Shown: positions 55,515 through 64,000 of the stretch, in pieces
How positions within the stretch are numbered: position 1 is the first letter of the stretch
How the letters are laid out: each line of letters opens with the position of its first letter
Source: an uncultured Rubripirellula sp.
GTDB taxonomy: Bacteria > Planctomycetota > Planctomycetia > Pirellulales > Pirellulaceae
Direction of reading: 5' to 3'
DNA length: 64,000 bases
Assembly: GCA_938045805.1 (NCBI GenBank)
Contig: CALIBL010000021.1
Location: forward strand, 1 to 64,000
Notes under the pieces: model-generated
Database searches by the model: none
Told to the model about the DNA's origin: nothing
What the model saw: the letters and a program-made list of their open reading frames with translations, nothing else
Program-made: the position numbers and the translations under genes

Positions 55515-55928
55515 TCAAGGACACGATGAGCCAACTAATTCGACTACTCGGATGCAGAATTGATCGTTCAAGATCAACACTTCACCGTTGGCGATATGTT
55601 TTCCGTTGGCGCTGATTGCAACGGGTTCCGATTCATCTTGGTCCAAAGTAATGACCGCTCCGTTTCGAAGTCGAAGAAATTCATCGAGTTTCATGGTTGC
55701 GTCACCAAAGATTATCTCAAGTTCTATCTCAATATCATCCATGAGGTCATTTTGATCCGAGTGAATGAACTTGGGCCCTAACGATGGAGAAATTTCGTCG
55801 AGATGCATTGGAGTTGCATGATTTAGCTTGTCATGCACCGCAGTTGCCGATTCTTGGTCAAGCGAATGATTCATATCAGGTTCCATCACTTGATGTGTGT
55901 TATCAATGATCGGTTGAGGCGAATTCAT
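55515..55928 (-). CDS. fliN: Flagellar motor switch protein FliN
   Basis: ATG 55928 (MNSPQPIIDNTHQ) gives 137 residues; a TTG two codons upstream is less likely. The C-terminal SpoA/FliN domain is clear: IEIELEIIFGDATMKLDEFLRLRNGAVITLDQDESEPVAI and ANGEVLILNDQFCIRVVEL. The first 60 residues are acidic and poorly conserved. FliN is part of the C-ring and acts with FliM in export and direction switching. fliO follows, giving a small flagellar unit. Confidence 0.92.
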   Translation of the reverse strand: MNSPQPIIDNTHQVMEPDMNHSLDQESATAVHDKLNHATPMHLDEISPSLGPKFIHSDQNDLMDDIEIELEIIFGDATMKLDEFLRLRNGAVITLDQDESEPVAISANGKHIANGEVLILNDQFCIRVVELVGSSCP

Positions 55929-56007
55929 ACACAATAGGATAGATAAATAGGGTGTGAGTTCGTCAACAGAGCTTTTTTAATTTGGTCCGTCCAAACCCAC
56001 CATCGCT

Positions 56008-56670
56008 TTAGATTCGCTTTGGTCGATAGAGATCAAGATCAGATCTTCCTCCCAGTTCAGCAAAAACGTTCACAATTTCGCGAAGGCCGGCTTGAAATGA
56101 ATCTTCCCAGTTATCGTGTGTCGTTCCACCGATACGAAAAAGGTAAGGGGTCACGCCTATTTCGGGAGTCTTAAAGTTAACATCACTGCCAGTCGCAATG
56201 ATTACGCATTCGTGTGTCTCTTCTTGTGCGTTGGCGCTGTTGTTAGTAATCGCTAGCTGGAAATCTGGCGGGACTTCTTCCTCATCGCTTTCGACCGGAC
56301 AGGGCTCAATCGATTGAACTTCGCAACCGACGTGGACTCTACCGTGCAGGAGATCCGTTTCGGCTAGCTGGCTCAAATGATTTTCCACCCATTCATGCAG
56401 TGTTACGGGGAATGTCAACGGCATTGTTTCATTTTGGGTCTGTAGTGCTCGGACCGCTAAATTTGAAAGCGATCGATCTGGTAGCAATGGAAGATTACTG
56501 TCTTCGGCGGATAGCAGATTGCTTCCGATGAATCGTGATTCGTAGACTTGGATGTCATATCCAAGAAAACGTCCATAAAGGGCGGTTTCGATACCAAGAG
56601 GTCCTGCACCTATTACGGCGATTCTACCGGGTGGATCGAGCGTGAATGGAATGGGGTCTAGATCGGGCAT
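56008..56670 (-). CDS. FAD/NAD(P)-binding oxidoreductase-like protein
   Basis: This 220-residue protein has an N-terminal Rossmann fold with RIAVIGAGPLGIETALYGRFLGYDIQVYES (GxGxxG and acidic end of beta-2) and a later ATG motif VIIATGSDVNFKTP. It resembles the start of pyridine nucleotide-disulfide oxidoreductases but lacks a second nucleotide domain and active-site cysteines. It may be a reduced or specialised family member. It sits 33 bases after thiO and could belong to the same transcript. Enzymatic activity is uncertain. Confidence 0.7.
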   Translation of the reverse strand: MPDLDPIPFTLDPPGRIAVIGAGPLGIETALYGRFLGYDIQVYESRFIGSNLLSAEDSNLPLLPDRSLSNLAVRALQTQNETMPLTFPVTLHEWVENHLSQLAETDLLHGRVHVGCEVQSIEPCPVESDEEEVPPDFQLAITNNSANAQEETHECVIIATGSDVNFKTPEIGVTPYLFRIGGTTHDNWEDSFQAGLREIVNVFAELGGRSDLDLYRPKRI

Positions 56671-56703
56671 ATTTGTGGGATCGGTAGTAAAACAGACGAG
56701 AAA

Positions 56704-57858
56704 CTATGAGCAGTGGTGGGTCTCAACCATCTGTTTGCCAATCCGAAAAGAATCGATGCAAATCGACGGCTTCCTACCTTGTAGGAGATCCGCGATGATT
56801 GAAGCCGTACCTGCGGAAAGGTGTAATCCGCTTCGAAAATGTCCGCAAGCGACAAACGTGTTATGAAGTCGCGGAATTCGGCCAATCATTGGGAAACCGT
56901 CAAAGGTCATTGGGCGCAGCCCAGACCAACAGTTGACTCGTTCGGCGTATCGAAGTTCGGGGATAACTGAGCACGCAAAATCATTAAGCGAGTTGATAAC
57001 ATACGGAGTGGTACCTTCTTGGAAGCCGACCTCCTCTTCACAGGAACCCACCAGAATGTGGCCGTCTTCACGACAAACGAGGTATCGATGACCCATGTTG
57101 ATGATTCGAGAGCTAAGAGCGTTGAGCGTTTTGAGCAGAAGCATTTGCCCTCTTACGGGAATGACGCTGTTCCCCAGACCTTGTGATTGAGTGAATTGAC
57201 TCAGCCACGCCCCGCCGCACAATACCAGTTGTTTACAGGAGTGCCAGTGTCCATTAACGCAGACTTGCGGACGCGACTTGCTCTCGCGAACTTCAGTGAC
57301 TTTGCATTTTTCGCGTAGCTTGACCTTATGGTTTCGGCAGGCTTCGTGGATGACATTTAGGTAGCGCGGTGGTCGTAATTGGTATTCATCGGGGACCCAC
57401 CAAGCTCCAATCGCTTGCTCTCCCCTAGCCCATTGACTCAGCACTGGCTCACGTCGGCAAAGATCTTGCAAGGGGACTTGTTCGACTTCAATTTGTAAAT
57501 CCGACCAGTAATCAGCTTGTCCCATGAGTGCCGCCATTTCACCCACACTCTCGGCAAGATACCAACCACCGCATCGTTGCAAGCCGGCATTTTGACCTGT
57601 TTCTTTGGTAAGTTGTTCAGCCCACGCGGGTAGTAGTTCATGGCTCAAGCCACGTAATTGGTCCAGAGGATCCGTGGCGTTTTTTAGGTTAGCAGGTGGC
57701 AGGATACCGGCTCCTGCCCATGACGTACCTTTTGCTATTTGTTTTTGATCTAGAACAGTGACCTTCCGACCCTCTCGCGACAATTGCCAAGCAATGCTGA
57801 GGCCGATGATACCCCCACCAACTACATAGACATCATCAGAGTTGGTTTTGTTGGTCAT
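56704..57858 (-). CDS. thiO: Glycine oxidase ThiO (FAD-dependent)
   Basis: The 384-residue D-amino-acid oxidase family member has an N-terminal FAD motif VVGGGIIGLSIAWQLSREGRKVTVLDQ, KGTSWAGAGILPP (ThiO-like), and a C-terminal GLRPMTFDGFPMIGRIP with the HFRSGLHLSAGTA loop. ThiO makes dehydroglycine for the thiazole of thiamin in aerobes. Other thi genes are not in the window, so a related amino-acid oxidase role cannot be ruled out. Its 5' end overlaps the upstream DUF2064 gene by 23 bases. Confidence 0.85.
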   Translation of the reverse strand: MTNKTNSDDVYVVGGGIIGLSIAWQLSREGRKVTVLDQKQIAKGTSWAGAGILPPANLKNATDPLDQLRGLSHELLPAWAEQLTKETGQNAGLQRCGGWYLAESVGEMAALMGQADYWSDLQIEVEQVPLQDLCRREPVLSQWARGEQAIGAWWVPDEYQLRPPRYLNVIHEACRNHKVKLREKCKVTEVRESKSRPQVCVNGHWHSCKQLVLCGGAWLSQFTQSQGLGNSVIPVRGQMLLLKTLNALSSRIINMGHRYLVCREDGHILVGSCEEEVGFQEGTTPYVINSLNDFACSVIPELRYAERVNCWSGLRPMTFDGFPMIGRIPRLHNTFVACGHFRSGLHLSAGTASIIADLLQGRKPSICIDSFRIGKQMVETHHCS

Positions 57859-58645
57859 AGATCAGTGATTTGGCGGATGGTGAGCAGTTTGAGATGATGG
57901 ATTGTAGACGCAGATAAAGCAAGTTCTGGCGATGATGGTCTGACGTAAAGCTTGTCAAATGTTTCGCATTTTTGAGAAGAATCAACAAACGGCGTAAATC
58001 AAAAATGGTATCGATGTCTTCTTCCTGTTTAATCTCCGCCCATTGGATTCCGTGCCTTTCAAGTCTTTGGCGGGTTTCTGTAAGGACCGACTGGGTGCTC
58101 CAACGCATTTTTGTGAAAAGGGCCTGCCTGACTTCGTCCCGAAGTGAACTGCGTAATCCGATCAGGTAATAACCACCGTCCCTCGCAGGCCCCAAAACGA
58201 CTTCGGCGGTTTTAAGTTTTTGAGCTGCCGACTCAATATGCGTTGCGTTTAGGAGTGGGCAATCCGCACCTATCATGATTGCGATTCGTGTGGAATTTTC
58301 ATTCAGTTTTGCATGTCGGTCAAACCAATTCAGCATGCGGGTTCCTAAGTCACCCGATCCCTGATCTTCGATCTCCCAGCGATCTTGCATATTTACACGA
58401 GAAAGTATCTGTTCCACCTTCGTCGCCTGATTGGGTGGTGATAGGTTTAGAATTCGATGATTTCCGCAGTTGGCGAGAGATTCACAAAGGAATAGAGTCA
58501 TTTCCCTGTGAATCAGGGCGGCGATTTCATTTCCAATCGCTCTTGCCAATCGAGTCTTCACCTCACCCGCCCCCCAATATTTGGTCATGATGCAAATCGC
58601 CAATCCCTTCAACGATTCACCATAATGGGGGGGTTCGAGAGTCAC
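57836..58645 (-). CDS. DUF2064/TIGR04282 glycosyltransferase
   Basis: The 269-residue protein starts with GTG at 58645. It matches the DUF2064 nucleotidyl/glycosyltransferase A fold: KYWGAGEVKTRLARAIG (nucleotide-binding KTRL), IMIGADCPLL (GxDCP), EVVLGPARDGGYYLIGL and EEDIDTIFDLRRLL. In some organisms relatives take part in arsenosugar formation (TIGR04282), but no arsenic gene is near, so the sugar acceptor is unknown. The C-terminal 40 residues are variable. It overlaps thiO, so they are translationally linked. Confidence 0.85.
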   Translation of the reverse strand: MTLEPPHYGESLKGLAICIMTKYWGAGEVKTRLARAIGNEIAALIHREMTLFLCESLANCGNHRILNLSPPNQATKVEQILSRVNMQDRWEIEDQGSGDLGTRMLNWFDRHAKLNENSTRIAIMIGADCPLLNATHIESAAQKLKTAEVVLGPARDGGYYLIGLRSSLRDEVRQALFTKMRWSTQSVLTETRQRLERHGIQWAEIKQEEDIDTIFDLRRLLILLKNAKHLTSFTSDHHRQNLLYLRLQSIISNCSPSAKSLIYDQQNQL

Positions 58646-58858
58646 TCTGTAAAATCCTCATAACTGGTAAACGAGGCTCGGTCGTATTGACCCCTAGAAA
58701 CCGTTGGCAAAACTATCGAGGTGGGATTACAGTACTTTCGAGATGCAGCTGTCGGGGGATCATCGCGTGATCGCAAGTTTTTGCCGTCAACTCCGGAATT
58801 GACGTGCTATCCTCTCACAACGATCATTCGGTTTCCATGGGGTTCTTATCTGCAAGCT

Positions 58859-60388
58859 ATGAAGCAGGTTCTTTCATCAGAACGTTTTCTAGAGAATGTT
58901 GCCAATAGTGGCCTCGTTGATGCCGCCGCGTTGGTGAACTTGGAAGAACGTGTGCGCGAACATCTCAGTGGCAGATTGCCAAAGGATCCTGAAAAGATAG
59001 CTAAGTTGCTCGTGAAAAAGCGACTTCTGACCGAGTGGCATGTGGAAAAGCTACTCAGTGGTAAATACAAGGGATTTTTTCTGGGTAAATACAAACTACT
59101 CGGACATATCGGCACCGGTGGTATGAGTAGTGTTTACCTTGCAGAGCACACTCGGATGGGCGATAAGCGTGCCATCAAAGTCCTGCCAAAGAGTCGCGTT
59201 AAAGACGCCACCTATCTCGCTCGGTTTCAGCTGGAAGCCAAGGCAATTGCATCGCTTCATCATCCAAATATTGTCCTTGCTCACGATTTGGATAATGACG
59301 GAGATGTCCACTACATCGTCATGGAGTATGTCGACGGTGTGGATATGCAGCAGATGGTTAAACAAGATGGGCCTCTCGAACTCGGGGTCGCCGCAGAGAT
59401 GGTCGCGCAAGCCGCCCGAGGATTACATCATGCGCACGGAAAAGGTGTGATCCATCGTGATGTCAAACCCGCTAATTTGCTAATCGATAAGACGGGAAGA
59501 GTGCGTCTGCTTGATATGGGGCTTGCGTTGGTTGATGCTGAAGACGAACAGTCTCTAACCGTGGCCAATAATGAAAATGTTTTGGGCACAGCAGACTATT
59601 TAGCACCCGAGCAGGCGCTCAATAGTCACTCGGTAGACCACCGAGCTGATATCTACGGTCTCGGATGCACTCTCTATTACCTGCTCACGGGAAAACCGCC
59701 ATTCAGTGATGGGACCCTCGCGCAACGCATTGCCAGGCATCAGAAGGAAATGCCGAAGTCGATCCGTACCATTCGGACAGATTGTTCAGGCGAGCTAGAA
59801 GGTATTTGCGTCAAGATGATTCAAAAAGACCCAAGATATCGCTATCAAAATGCGGAAGAGGTCGCCATCGCACTCGAGCGTTATGCTGCAACCGCACCCA
59901 AGCCAATCGGTGCTGGTGCGAGATCGGGAATGACTTACGATCATCTTGAAAGCGGCTCGTCCTCGATTTCGCTCGACGAATTACGTGATTCCACTGCAGG
60001 GCACGGTGATACACTCAGTAGTCGGGTTGATGACACTCTCTCCAGTTCCGGAAATATTTTAGATCGGGAAATTTTCGAGCTCACAAGTAATCAGAGTGGT
60101 CGATTAGTCAGCGTGATTCCGCGACCGGATCTCATGGACGGTAGTTTTATCGATCTGCAAGTTGAGTCGGGTTTTCAGGGTGATGCCCAAACTGTCGGTG
60201 GAACTGCTCAAGGTTCGCCTTCTGGTGGAGAGCGACAAGATCATCACACCGCGAGTTCGAATAATATTTCTCCAATCACATCAGGTCGTAGGCGCGGGTT
60301 TGATCCGATGCTCATTGGTGCACTTGTTATAGCGCTCTTCATTGTTGCCGTTGCTCTAGGGTTCATGCTTGCTAGAGTTGTTGGCTAA
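58859..60388 (+). CDS. Serine/threonine protein kinase with C-terminal membrane helix
   Basis: ATG 58859 (MKQVLSSERFLENVANSG) gives 509 residues; the frame extends upstream but that part is not family-like. An N-terminal helical region (residues 1-75), common in planctomycete kinases, precedes the kinase domain (about 78-350). Motifs are GTGGMSSVYLA (Gly loop), AIKVL (Lys), HRDVKPANLL (catalytic Asp), LLDMGLAL (DMG in place of DFG), GTADYLAPEQ and DIYGLGCTLYYLLTG. A Ser/Asp-rich linker leads to a transmembrane helix (about 485-505) and a very short tail, so the kinase is in the cytoplasm with no sensor outside. The substrates are unknown. Confidence 0.92.
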   Translation: MKQVLSSERFLENVANSGLVDAAALVNLEERVREHLSGRLPKDPEKIAKLLVKKRLLTEWHVEKLLSGKYKGFFLGKYKLLGHIGTGGMSSVYLAEHTRMGDKRAIKVLPKSRVKDATYLARFQLEAKAIASLHHPNIVLAHDLDNDGDVHYIVMEYVDGVDMQQMVKQDGPLELGVAAEMVAQAARGLHHAHGKGVIHRDVKPANLLIDKTGRVRLLDMGLALVDAEDEQSLTVANNENVLGTADYLAPEQALNSHSVDHRADIYGLGCTLYYLLTGKPPFSDGTLAQRIARHQKEMPKSIRTIRTDCSGELEGICVKMIQKDPRYRYQNAEEVAIALERYAATAPKPIGAGARSGMTYDHLESGSSSISLDELRDSTAGHGDTLSSRVDDTLSSSGNILDREIFELTSNQSGRLVSVIPRPDLMDGSFIDLQVESGFQGDAQTVGGTAQGSPSGGERQDHHTASSNNISPITSGRRRGFDPMLIGALVIALFIVAVALGFMLARVVG

Positions 60389-60548
60389 GTTTGACTATCT
60401 TCTGTGTCTCCTAGCTGTCTCCTTCTTTTAAATATGAATTCTTGGGCCGCGCGGTAAACGTTTGCTCAAGATCGCCGTGGGTTTTGTTGTCGGACGCTTC
60501 GAGTTTACCGACCTTTCATTACCTAGGTGGATCTTACTTGGATGAGTC

Positions 60549-61760
60549 ATGAGCCTTGTTCTTCAACGACCGTACGAATTCATCCCGCCGCATCGAGGAA
60601 GCATGTGGCCAACGTTTATTCAGACATTTCGCATAGTAGATCACTACTTGCGTATTAAAGAGGGCGTGCGATCGTTTGAGGTTCGCAATCTCGACGCGTT
60701 CCAGTCCGCGTTGCGAGCTAGGAAAGGTATCCTGCTAGCTCCTAACCATTGCCGGTATGCGGACCCGTTAGTCATGGGATGGCCCGCACGATTAGCGAAA
60801 ACGCACGTTTACGCCATGGCATCATGGCATCTCTTTAATAAGAGCTGGTTAGACGGTTTTGCGATCCGGAAAATGGGAGGATTTAGTATTCATCGGGAAG
60901 CGTCTGATCGCCAGTCACTCGAAACAGCAATTGAGATATTGGCGACTGCAGAACGCCCCTTGATACTCTTTCCCGAGGGCACGACAAGTCGCATGAATGA
61001 TGATCTCAAGGATCTTCTGGATGGTATTGGATTTATCGCCCGTTCGGCTGCCAAAAGAAGCTTGAAGCGAGATGGGAATCCCGTGGTGATGCTTCCGGTC
61101 GGGATCAAGTATCTTTGCAAGACGGATTGCCATCCATGGCTTAGTGCTTGTGCATCGCAATTAGAAAGTCACCTTGGTTTGAAATCATCGGATCGGCTGA
61201 ACGTTGTAAACCGAGTTCGCCGTCTTGCAGATTACTGGTTGGAGACAAATGAGGTTCAGTTGTTCGGTTCAAAACAGAGCGGGGCTTATGTCACCCGACG
61301 GAAATCCCTAGCCACTGAGATACTTGATAGATCATGTGACCGACTTTCTTTAAGCGTTGATCATGAAGATGTATCGGCGCGAATTCGAGCAATGCGATCG
61401 GAAATAGTTACAAAGCGATTCATGGGTTCGGTTAGCGACTTAGGGCAGTTGGAGTCCGCGGCAAAAGATACTGTCTTGTGCCAAGAGCTAATCACTTTTA
61501 CCGACCATTACCTCGCGGGTGATGCGGTGTCTGATACACGTCTAGTTGAGACGCTCCAACGCCTTCAGGAAATTTGCCTCGGGCGAGCCGTTCAGGACTT
61601 TCCACTGCACGCTGTGATTGAGTTTGGTGCAGAGATCAACATTCCGAGTGAGAAGGCACCTCGAGGGCAACGCGATCCGTTGTTAGATAAGCTGGAGGGT
61701 CAATTGTCTTCTCTGATTAGAGGTTTGTCTTCTGAGGCTAATGTCATTGATTCGTTGTAA
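60549..61760 (+). CDS. PlsC-like 1-acyl-glycerol-3-phosphate acyltransferase family protein
   Basis: The 403-residue protein has the acyltransferase motifs APNHCRYADP (H-x4-D, catalytic) and FPEGTTSR, with GIGFIARSAAKRS between. The N-terminal two-thirds is a typical LPLAT domain; the C-terminal 150 residues (SLSVDHEDVSARIRAM ... LETLQRLQEICLGRA) are a helical extension outside the family norm of about 240 residues. No clear transmembrane segment is seen, so it is likely peripheral on the cytoplasmic face. A role in phospholipid or other lipid acylation is inferred. It follows the kinase gene by 160 bases. Confidence 0.85.
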   Translation: MSLVLQRPYEFIPPHRGSMWPTFIQTFRIVDHYLRIKEGVRSFEVRNLDAFQSALRARKGILLAPNHCRYADPLVMGWPARLAKTHVYAMASWHLFNKSWLDGFAIRKMGGFSIHREASDRQSLETAIEILATAERPLILFPEGTTSRMNDDLKDLLDGIGFIARSAAKRSLKRDGNPVVMLPVGIKYLCKTDCHPWLSACASQLESHLGLKSSDRLNVVNRVRRLADYWLETNEVQLFGSKQSGAYVTRRKSLATEILDRSCDRLSLSVDHEDVSARIRAMRSEIVTKRFMGSVSDLGQLESAAKDTVLCQELITFTDHYLAGDAVSDTRLVETLQRLQEICLGRAVQDFPLHAVIEFGAEINIPSEKAPRGQRDPLLDKLEGQLSSLIRGLSSEANVIDSL

Positions 61761-61881
61761 TATTGGTTGCTTTAAGGCTAAGTTTTTGGTTGATCTGCAT
61801 TAGTAGCACAACGTTTTCCGTTCAAAGGTCGATACTCACCATTCAACGCTTGAGAATCTGTTCAAAAGGTTGTCGTTATTT

Positions 61882-64000
61882 ATGTCAGTCACCTCGAAGA
61901 AACAGGAACTCAAGAATGCTCAATGCTTCCTCGTGCTACTAGCTTTAATATCCGCTTGTGAAATTTTTTGTTTGGCGATTTTCTATCCGTCAGGCCGACC
62001 GGTCGATGAGGTGTTATCGCTTTCATTTGCCTCAAGTTACGGATGGATTCTGTCCCAGTCTATCTGTGTTGCGTTAGTTACTTTACTGGTCGCGTTGTCT
62101 GTTCTGCCGTTAGGGATAAAGTACGTCGTCAAATTTGGCGCTTTGTCGCTCTTGATTCTACCGTGGTTATACCTCTGCGATATTTTGACCTTCGCATGGA
62201 TCGGCGAACGTTTTTTGTCAGTGACCATGGCACATGTTGCAAGATCTCTTTTGCCAGCACTGTCTCTTCATCTTACCGCCAACGCAATTTTCCAGGCGTG
62301 TCTGGTTGTATTGGGTGGTTTAGTTCTCAGTGCTGCTGGGGTGATGTTATCAAGCAGGTTTGCATCTAGGTGGGGAAAGGACGAAGATTCCATCAGCGTG
62401 GGGAGCTCTATCGTTGTCATGTTGCTGATGGGTTTGTCCCTGTCGATCGTTCCGGGGATGAATTGGTCGTTGATTCATGATGAGATGAAAGCAGCGTCAT
62501 CACGACATCCATTGTGTGCATTTCATGTTGTGGGGTTCCGGGGCGTTGGGAAGGTTGTGCTTGGTGATGCAGTTCCGTCCCGCGAACGTCTACGTGCCTT
62601 GGAATCTTATGAAGCGATTTATCGCAGAGAGCAGATCATGCTGGATCAAGAGTTTCAGCTGACTCGGAAACCTCGAACCACTGGAGATCCTGAACCAAAC
62701 GGCGTGATTGTAGTTGTCGTTGAGTGTTTACGTCCCGAAGCCATTTCCCCCGAGTTGATGCCGAATTTGTATGCGTTTTCGAAAAAATCTTTACATTTAA
62801 AAAAGCATTTTTCTGGTGGTAATTCGACCTGCTTGGGAATGTTCAGCCTTCTCAACGGATTGGAATCGATTTGGTTTCGTCGTTCTGTGAATGCCGCCCC
62901 CCTCTATAACCGCTTTCTGCATCAGGCTGGCTACGAACTTGCTTTTTATGGAGGACAGACCGACTGGAGAGTCTATGAAATGGATGGCTTCATTAACGAG
63001 CGGCACTACGACTCATTTCATATTGAAGATCCGGAGCTTCCCGCGACTGATTTGGCGGCTGTTTCAAGGACCGTGTCATTCATCGATCGAGTAGATCAAG
63101 TGCAAAGAGCATCGATACATGATCTTAACACGCCGCTAAGATCAGCTGTCTGTTATCTGTATGGGACGCATAGTAGCTTTCGCTACAGCGATCCAGCGTA
63201 TCGCATTTTTACCCCAGAGGCAGATGAGGGATTGCTGATTTCGAATGCGCCGGACCTCAAGGAGCACTTCTATAACCGTTATAAAAATAGCCTGAGGAGT
63301 ATGGATGACATCTTGACCCCGTTGCTTCGCGAAGATTGTGTCGTCATTGTCACCGGAGATCATGGCGAACCTTTCCTCGACGACGGTACCGCATCTCATG
63401 GGACGAGACTATCAAAATACCAGAATATGACCCCAGCCTTGGTTTATTATCCGGGTGTGAAACCTAGGGTGATTGATGCTCCGACCTTTCATGGTGATTT
63501 ATTGCCAACACTTTTGGCTGTTTTAGGTATTGAGATTGATGGCAAACCAGTTTTTGATGGAATCAATCTGGATTTAGTTGATTCAAAGAAGCTCAAGGAG
63601 CGTCTGTTTGTGTCAGGTAATTTTATTGATGCAAGCTCGCTTTTGATTGGTCCTTGGAGTGGTTTGGATGAACAGCCGTTTGGTTATCGAATTGTTCATG
63701 ATATCTACCGTTGGCAAGCAGCCTACCTGAATCCCGTTGATGAATTGGGTTATGAGACAAAAGAGACTGAGGTTGGCGGATACGGTTATTATCGAGATTG
63801 GTTTCGGCAACGCTTTGGAATAGATTTGATAGAGCAGATTACCGAGGAAGAGTTGCTTTATAAGTGCTTTGAGTCTTCTTATCCCGAGGTTCGGATGGCC
63901 GCTTTGGATATCATTGCGGAAATGAAAGAACCCAAAAGCGAGCTGCTGAGATATGTTGATTTGTTGGTTCGAGATAGTGCTCCAGAGATAAGAGAGCGTG
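61882..64000 (+). CDS. YejM/PbgA-like membrane sulfatase-fold protein (3' end cut by window)
   Basis: The frame is open from ATG 61882 to the window end, 706 codons. The N-terminal 240 residues contain five hydrophobic segments, the first near residues 13-35. A periplasmic alkaline-phosphatase/sulfatase-type domain begins at about 274 with VIVVVVECLRPEA. The GGNSTCLGMFSLLNG segment (about 312-326) sits where the nucleophile Ser/Thr lies in YejM, and VTGDHGEPFLDDG (D493, H494) is a metal-binding block. The C-terminal end (SYPEVRMAALDIIAEM, SAPEIRER) looks like HEAT-type repeats. In Gammaproteobacteria, YejM/PbgA acts in outer-membrane lipid control without a clear phosphatase role; whether this protein transfers phospho-groups or regulates LPS is open. 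Confidence 0.8.
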   Translation, partial: MSVTSKKQELKNAQCFLVLLALISACEIFCLAIFYPSGRPVDEVLSLSFASSYGWILSQSICVALVTLLVALSVLPLGIKYVVKFGALSLLILPWLYLCDILTFAWIGERFLSVTMAHVARSLLPALSLHLTANAIFQACLVVLGGLVLSAAGVMLSSRFASRWGKDEDSISVGSSIVVMLLMGLSLSIVPGMNWSLIHDEMKAASSRHPLCAFHVVGFRGVGKVVLGDAVPSRERLRALESYEAIYRREQIMLDQEFQLTRKPRTTGDPEPNGVIVVVVECLRPEAISPELMPNLYAFSKKSLHLKKHFSGGNSTCLGMFSLLNGLESIWFRRSVNAAPLYNRFLHQAGYELAFYGGQTDWRVYEMDGFINERHYDSFHIEDPELPATDLAAVSRTVSFIDRVDQVQRASIHDLNTPLRSAVCYLYGTHSSFRYSDPAYRIFTPEADEGLLISNAPDLKEHFYNRYKNSLRSMDDILTPLLREDCVVIVTGDHGEPFLDDGTASHGTRLSKYQNMTPALVYYPGVKPRVIDAPTFHGDLLPTLLAVLGIEIDGKPVFDGINLDLVDSKKLKERLFVSGNFIDASSLLIGPWSGLDEQPFGYRIVHDIYRWQAAYLNPVDELGYETKETEVGGYGYYRDWFRQRFGIDLIEQITEEELLYKCFESSYPEVRMAALDIIAEMKEPKSELLRYVDLLVRDSAPEIRER

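Noticed and set aside
1..64000. CRISPR arrays, insertion sequences, prophage genes or defence islands
   Set aside because: No regularly spaced short repeats, transposase, integrase or terminal inverted repeats were seen; the only repeats are protein-module repeats inside genes.

Overview
The window looks like a chromosomal piece of a marine-type planctomycete, probably Pirellulaceae-like. The signs are two giant surface proteins built from Calx-beta, cadherin-like and dockerin-like modules, one of them with the planctomycete-style N-terminus EQLENRRVLAG; a DUF1559 protein with a prepilin N-terminus and an H-X9-DG C-terminus; a Ser/Thr kinase with DMG in place of DFG; squalene-cyclase-fold proteins; an FG-GAP/sialidase fusion; and lineage-typical small proteins. 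Gene density and base composition look even. I saw no insertion sequences, phage genes, CRISPR arrays, tRNA or rRNA. Both window ends cut a gene.

Layout. 1-7.5 kb (+): the 3' part of a Calx-beta array surface protein, a small unknown protein, an SDR oxidoreductase, and xylose isomerase followed by a clear terminator. 7.6-15.2 kb (-): a four-gene unit read as giant TPR protein, ExbB, ExbD, then a membrane-anchored protein with a long disordered linker and a cyclase-fold C-terminus. 15.3-19.6 kb: a sugar-nucleotide epimerase (+), then kdsB-pyrG-DUF1844 (-). 19.7-27.1 kb (+): a promoter, a cobalamin riboswitch, a DUF1559 pseudopilin-like gene and a 2020-residue surface protein with three DUF4465 domains. 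27.2-29.3 kb (-): a PTS-EIIA/SLC4-type bicarbonate transporter fusion. 29.7-33.7 kb (+): an ABC-2 permease and two DUF21/CNNM proteins, translationally coupled. 33.7-39.5 kb: small proteins, a TPR protein, a Fur-family regulator, FlgM, a radical SAM enzyme and a Rieske protein. 39.5-45.5 kb (-): FG-GAP/sialidase, SDR, MBL-fold hydrolase, trpB. 46-52.7 kb: mutM, a Tat-exported cyclase-fold protein, an MsbA-like ABC exporter and a sodium/solute symporter. 52.8-58.6 kb (-): two ABC-2 permeases without an ATPase, fliO, fliN, an FAD/NAD-binding protein, thiO and a DUF2064 glycosyltransferase. 58.8-64 kb (+): a Ser/Thr kinase, a PlsC-like acyltransferase and a YejM/PbgA-like membrane sulfatase-fold protein that runs off the end.

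Two units stand out. First, a cobalamin riboswitch with a well-placed promoter precedes a pseudopilin-like gene and a giant surface protein with three DUF4465 domains, two of which seem nested inside Calx-beta-like modules. This suggests a vitamin B12-repressed surface capture or uptake apparatus in planctomycetes. Second, the TPR-ExbB-ExbD-cyclase-fold unit looks like a Ton-like energised system: the large membrane protein has an S-x3-H helix followed by a long linker and an alpha/alpha toroid where TonB would have its own C-terminal domain.

Several scattered genes (kdsB, pyrG as CTP supplier, MsbA-like exporter, PlsC-like acyltransferase, YejM-like protein) fit a cell with an LPS-bearing outer membrane. 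flgM, fliN and fliO indicate flagellar motility.
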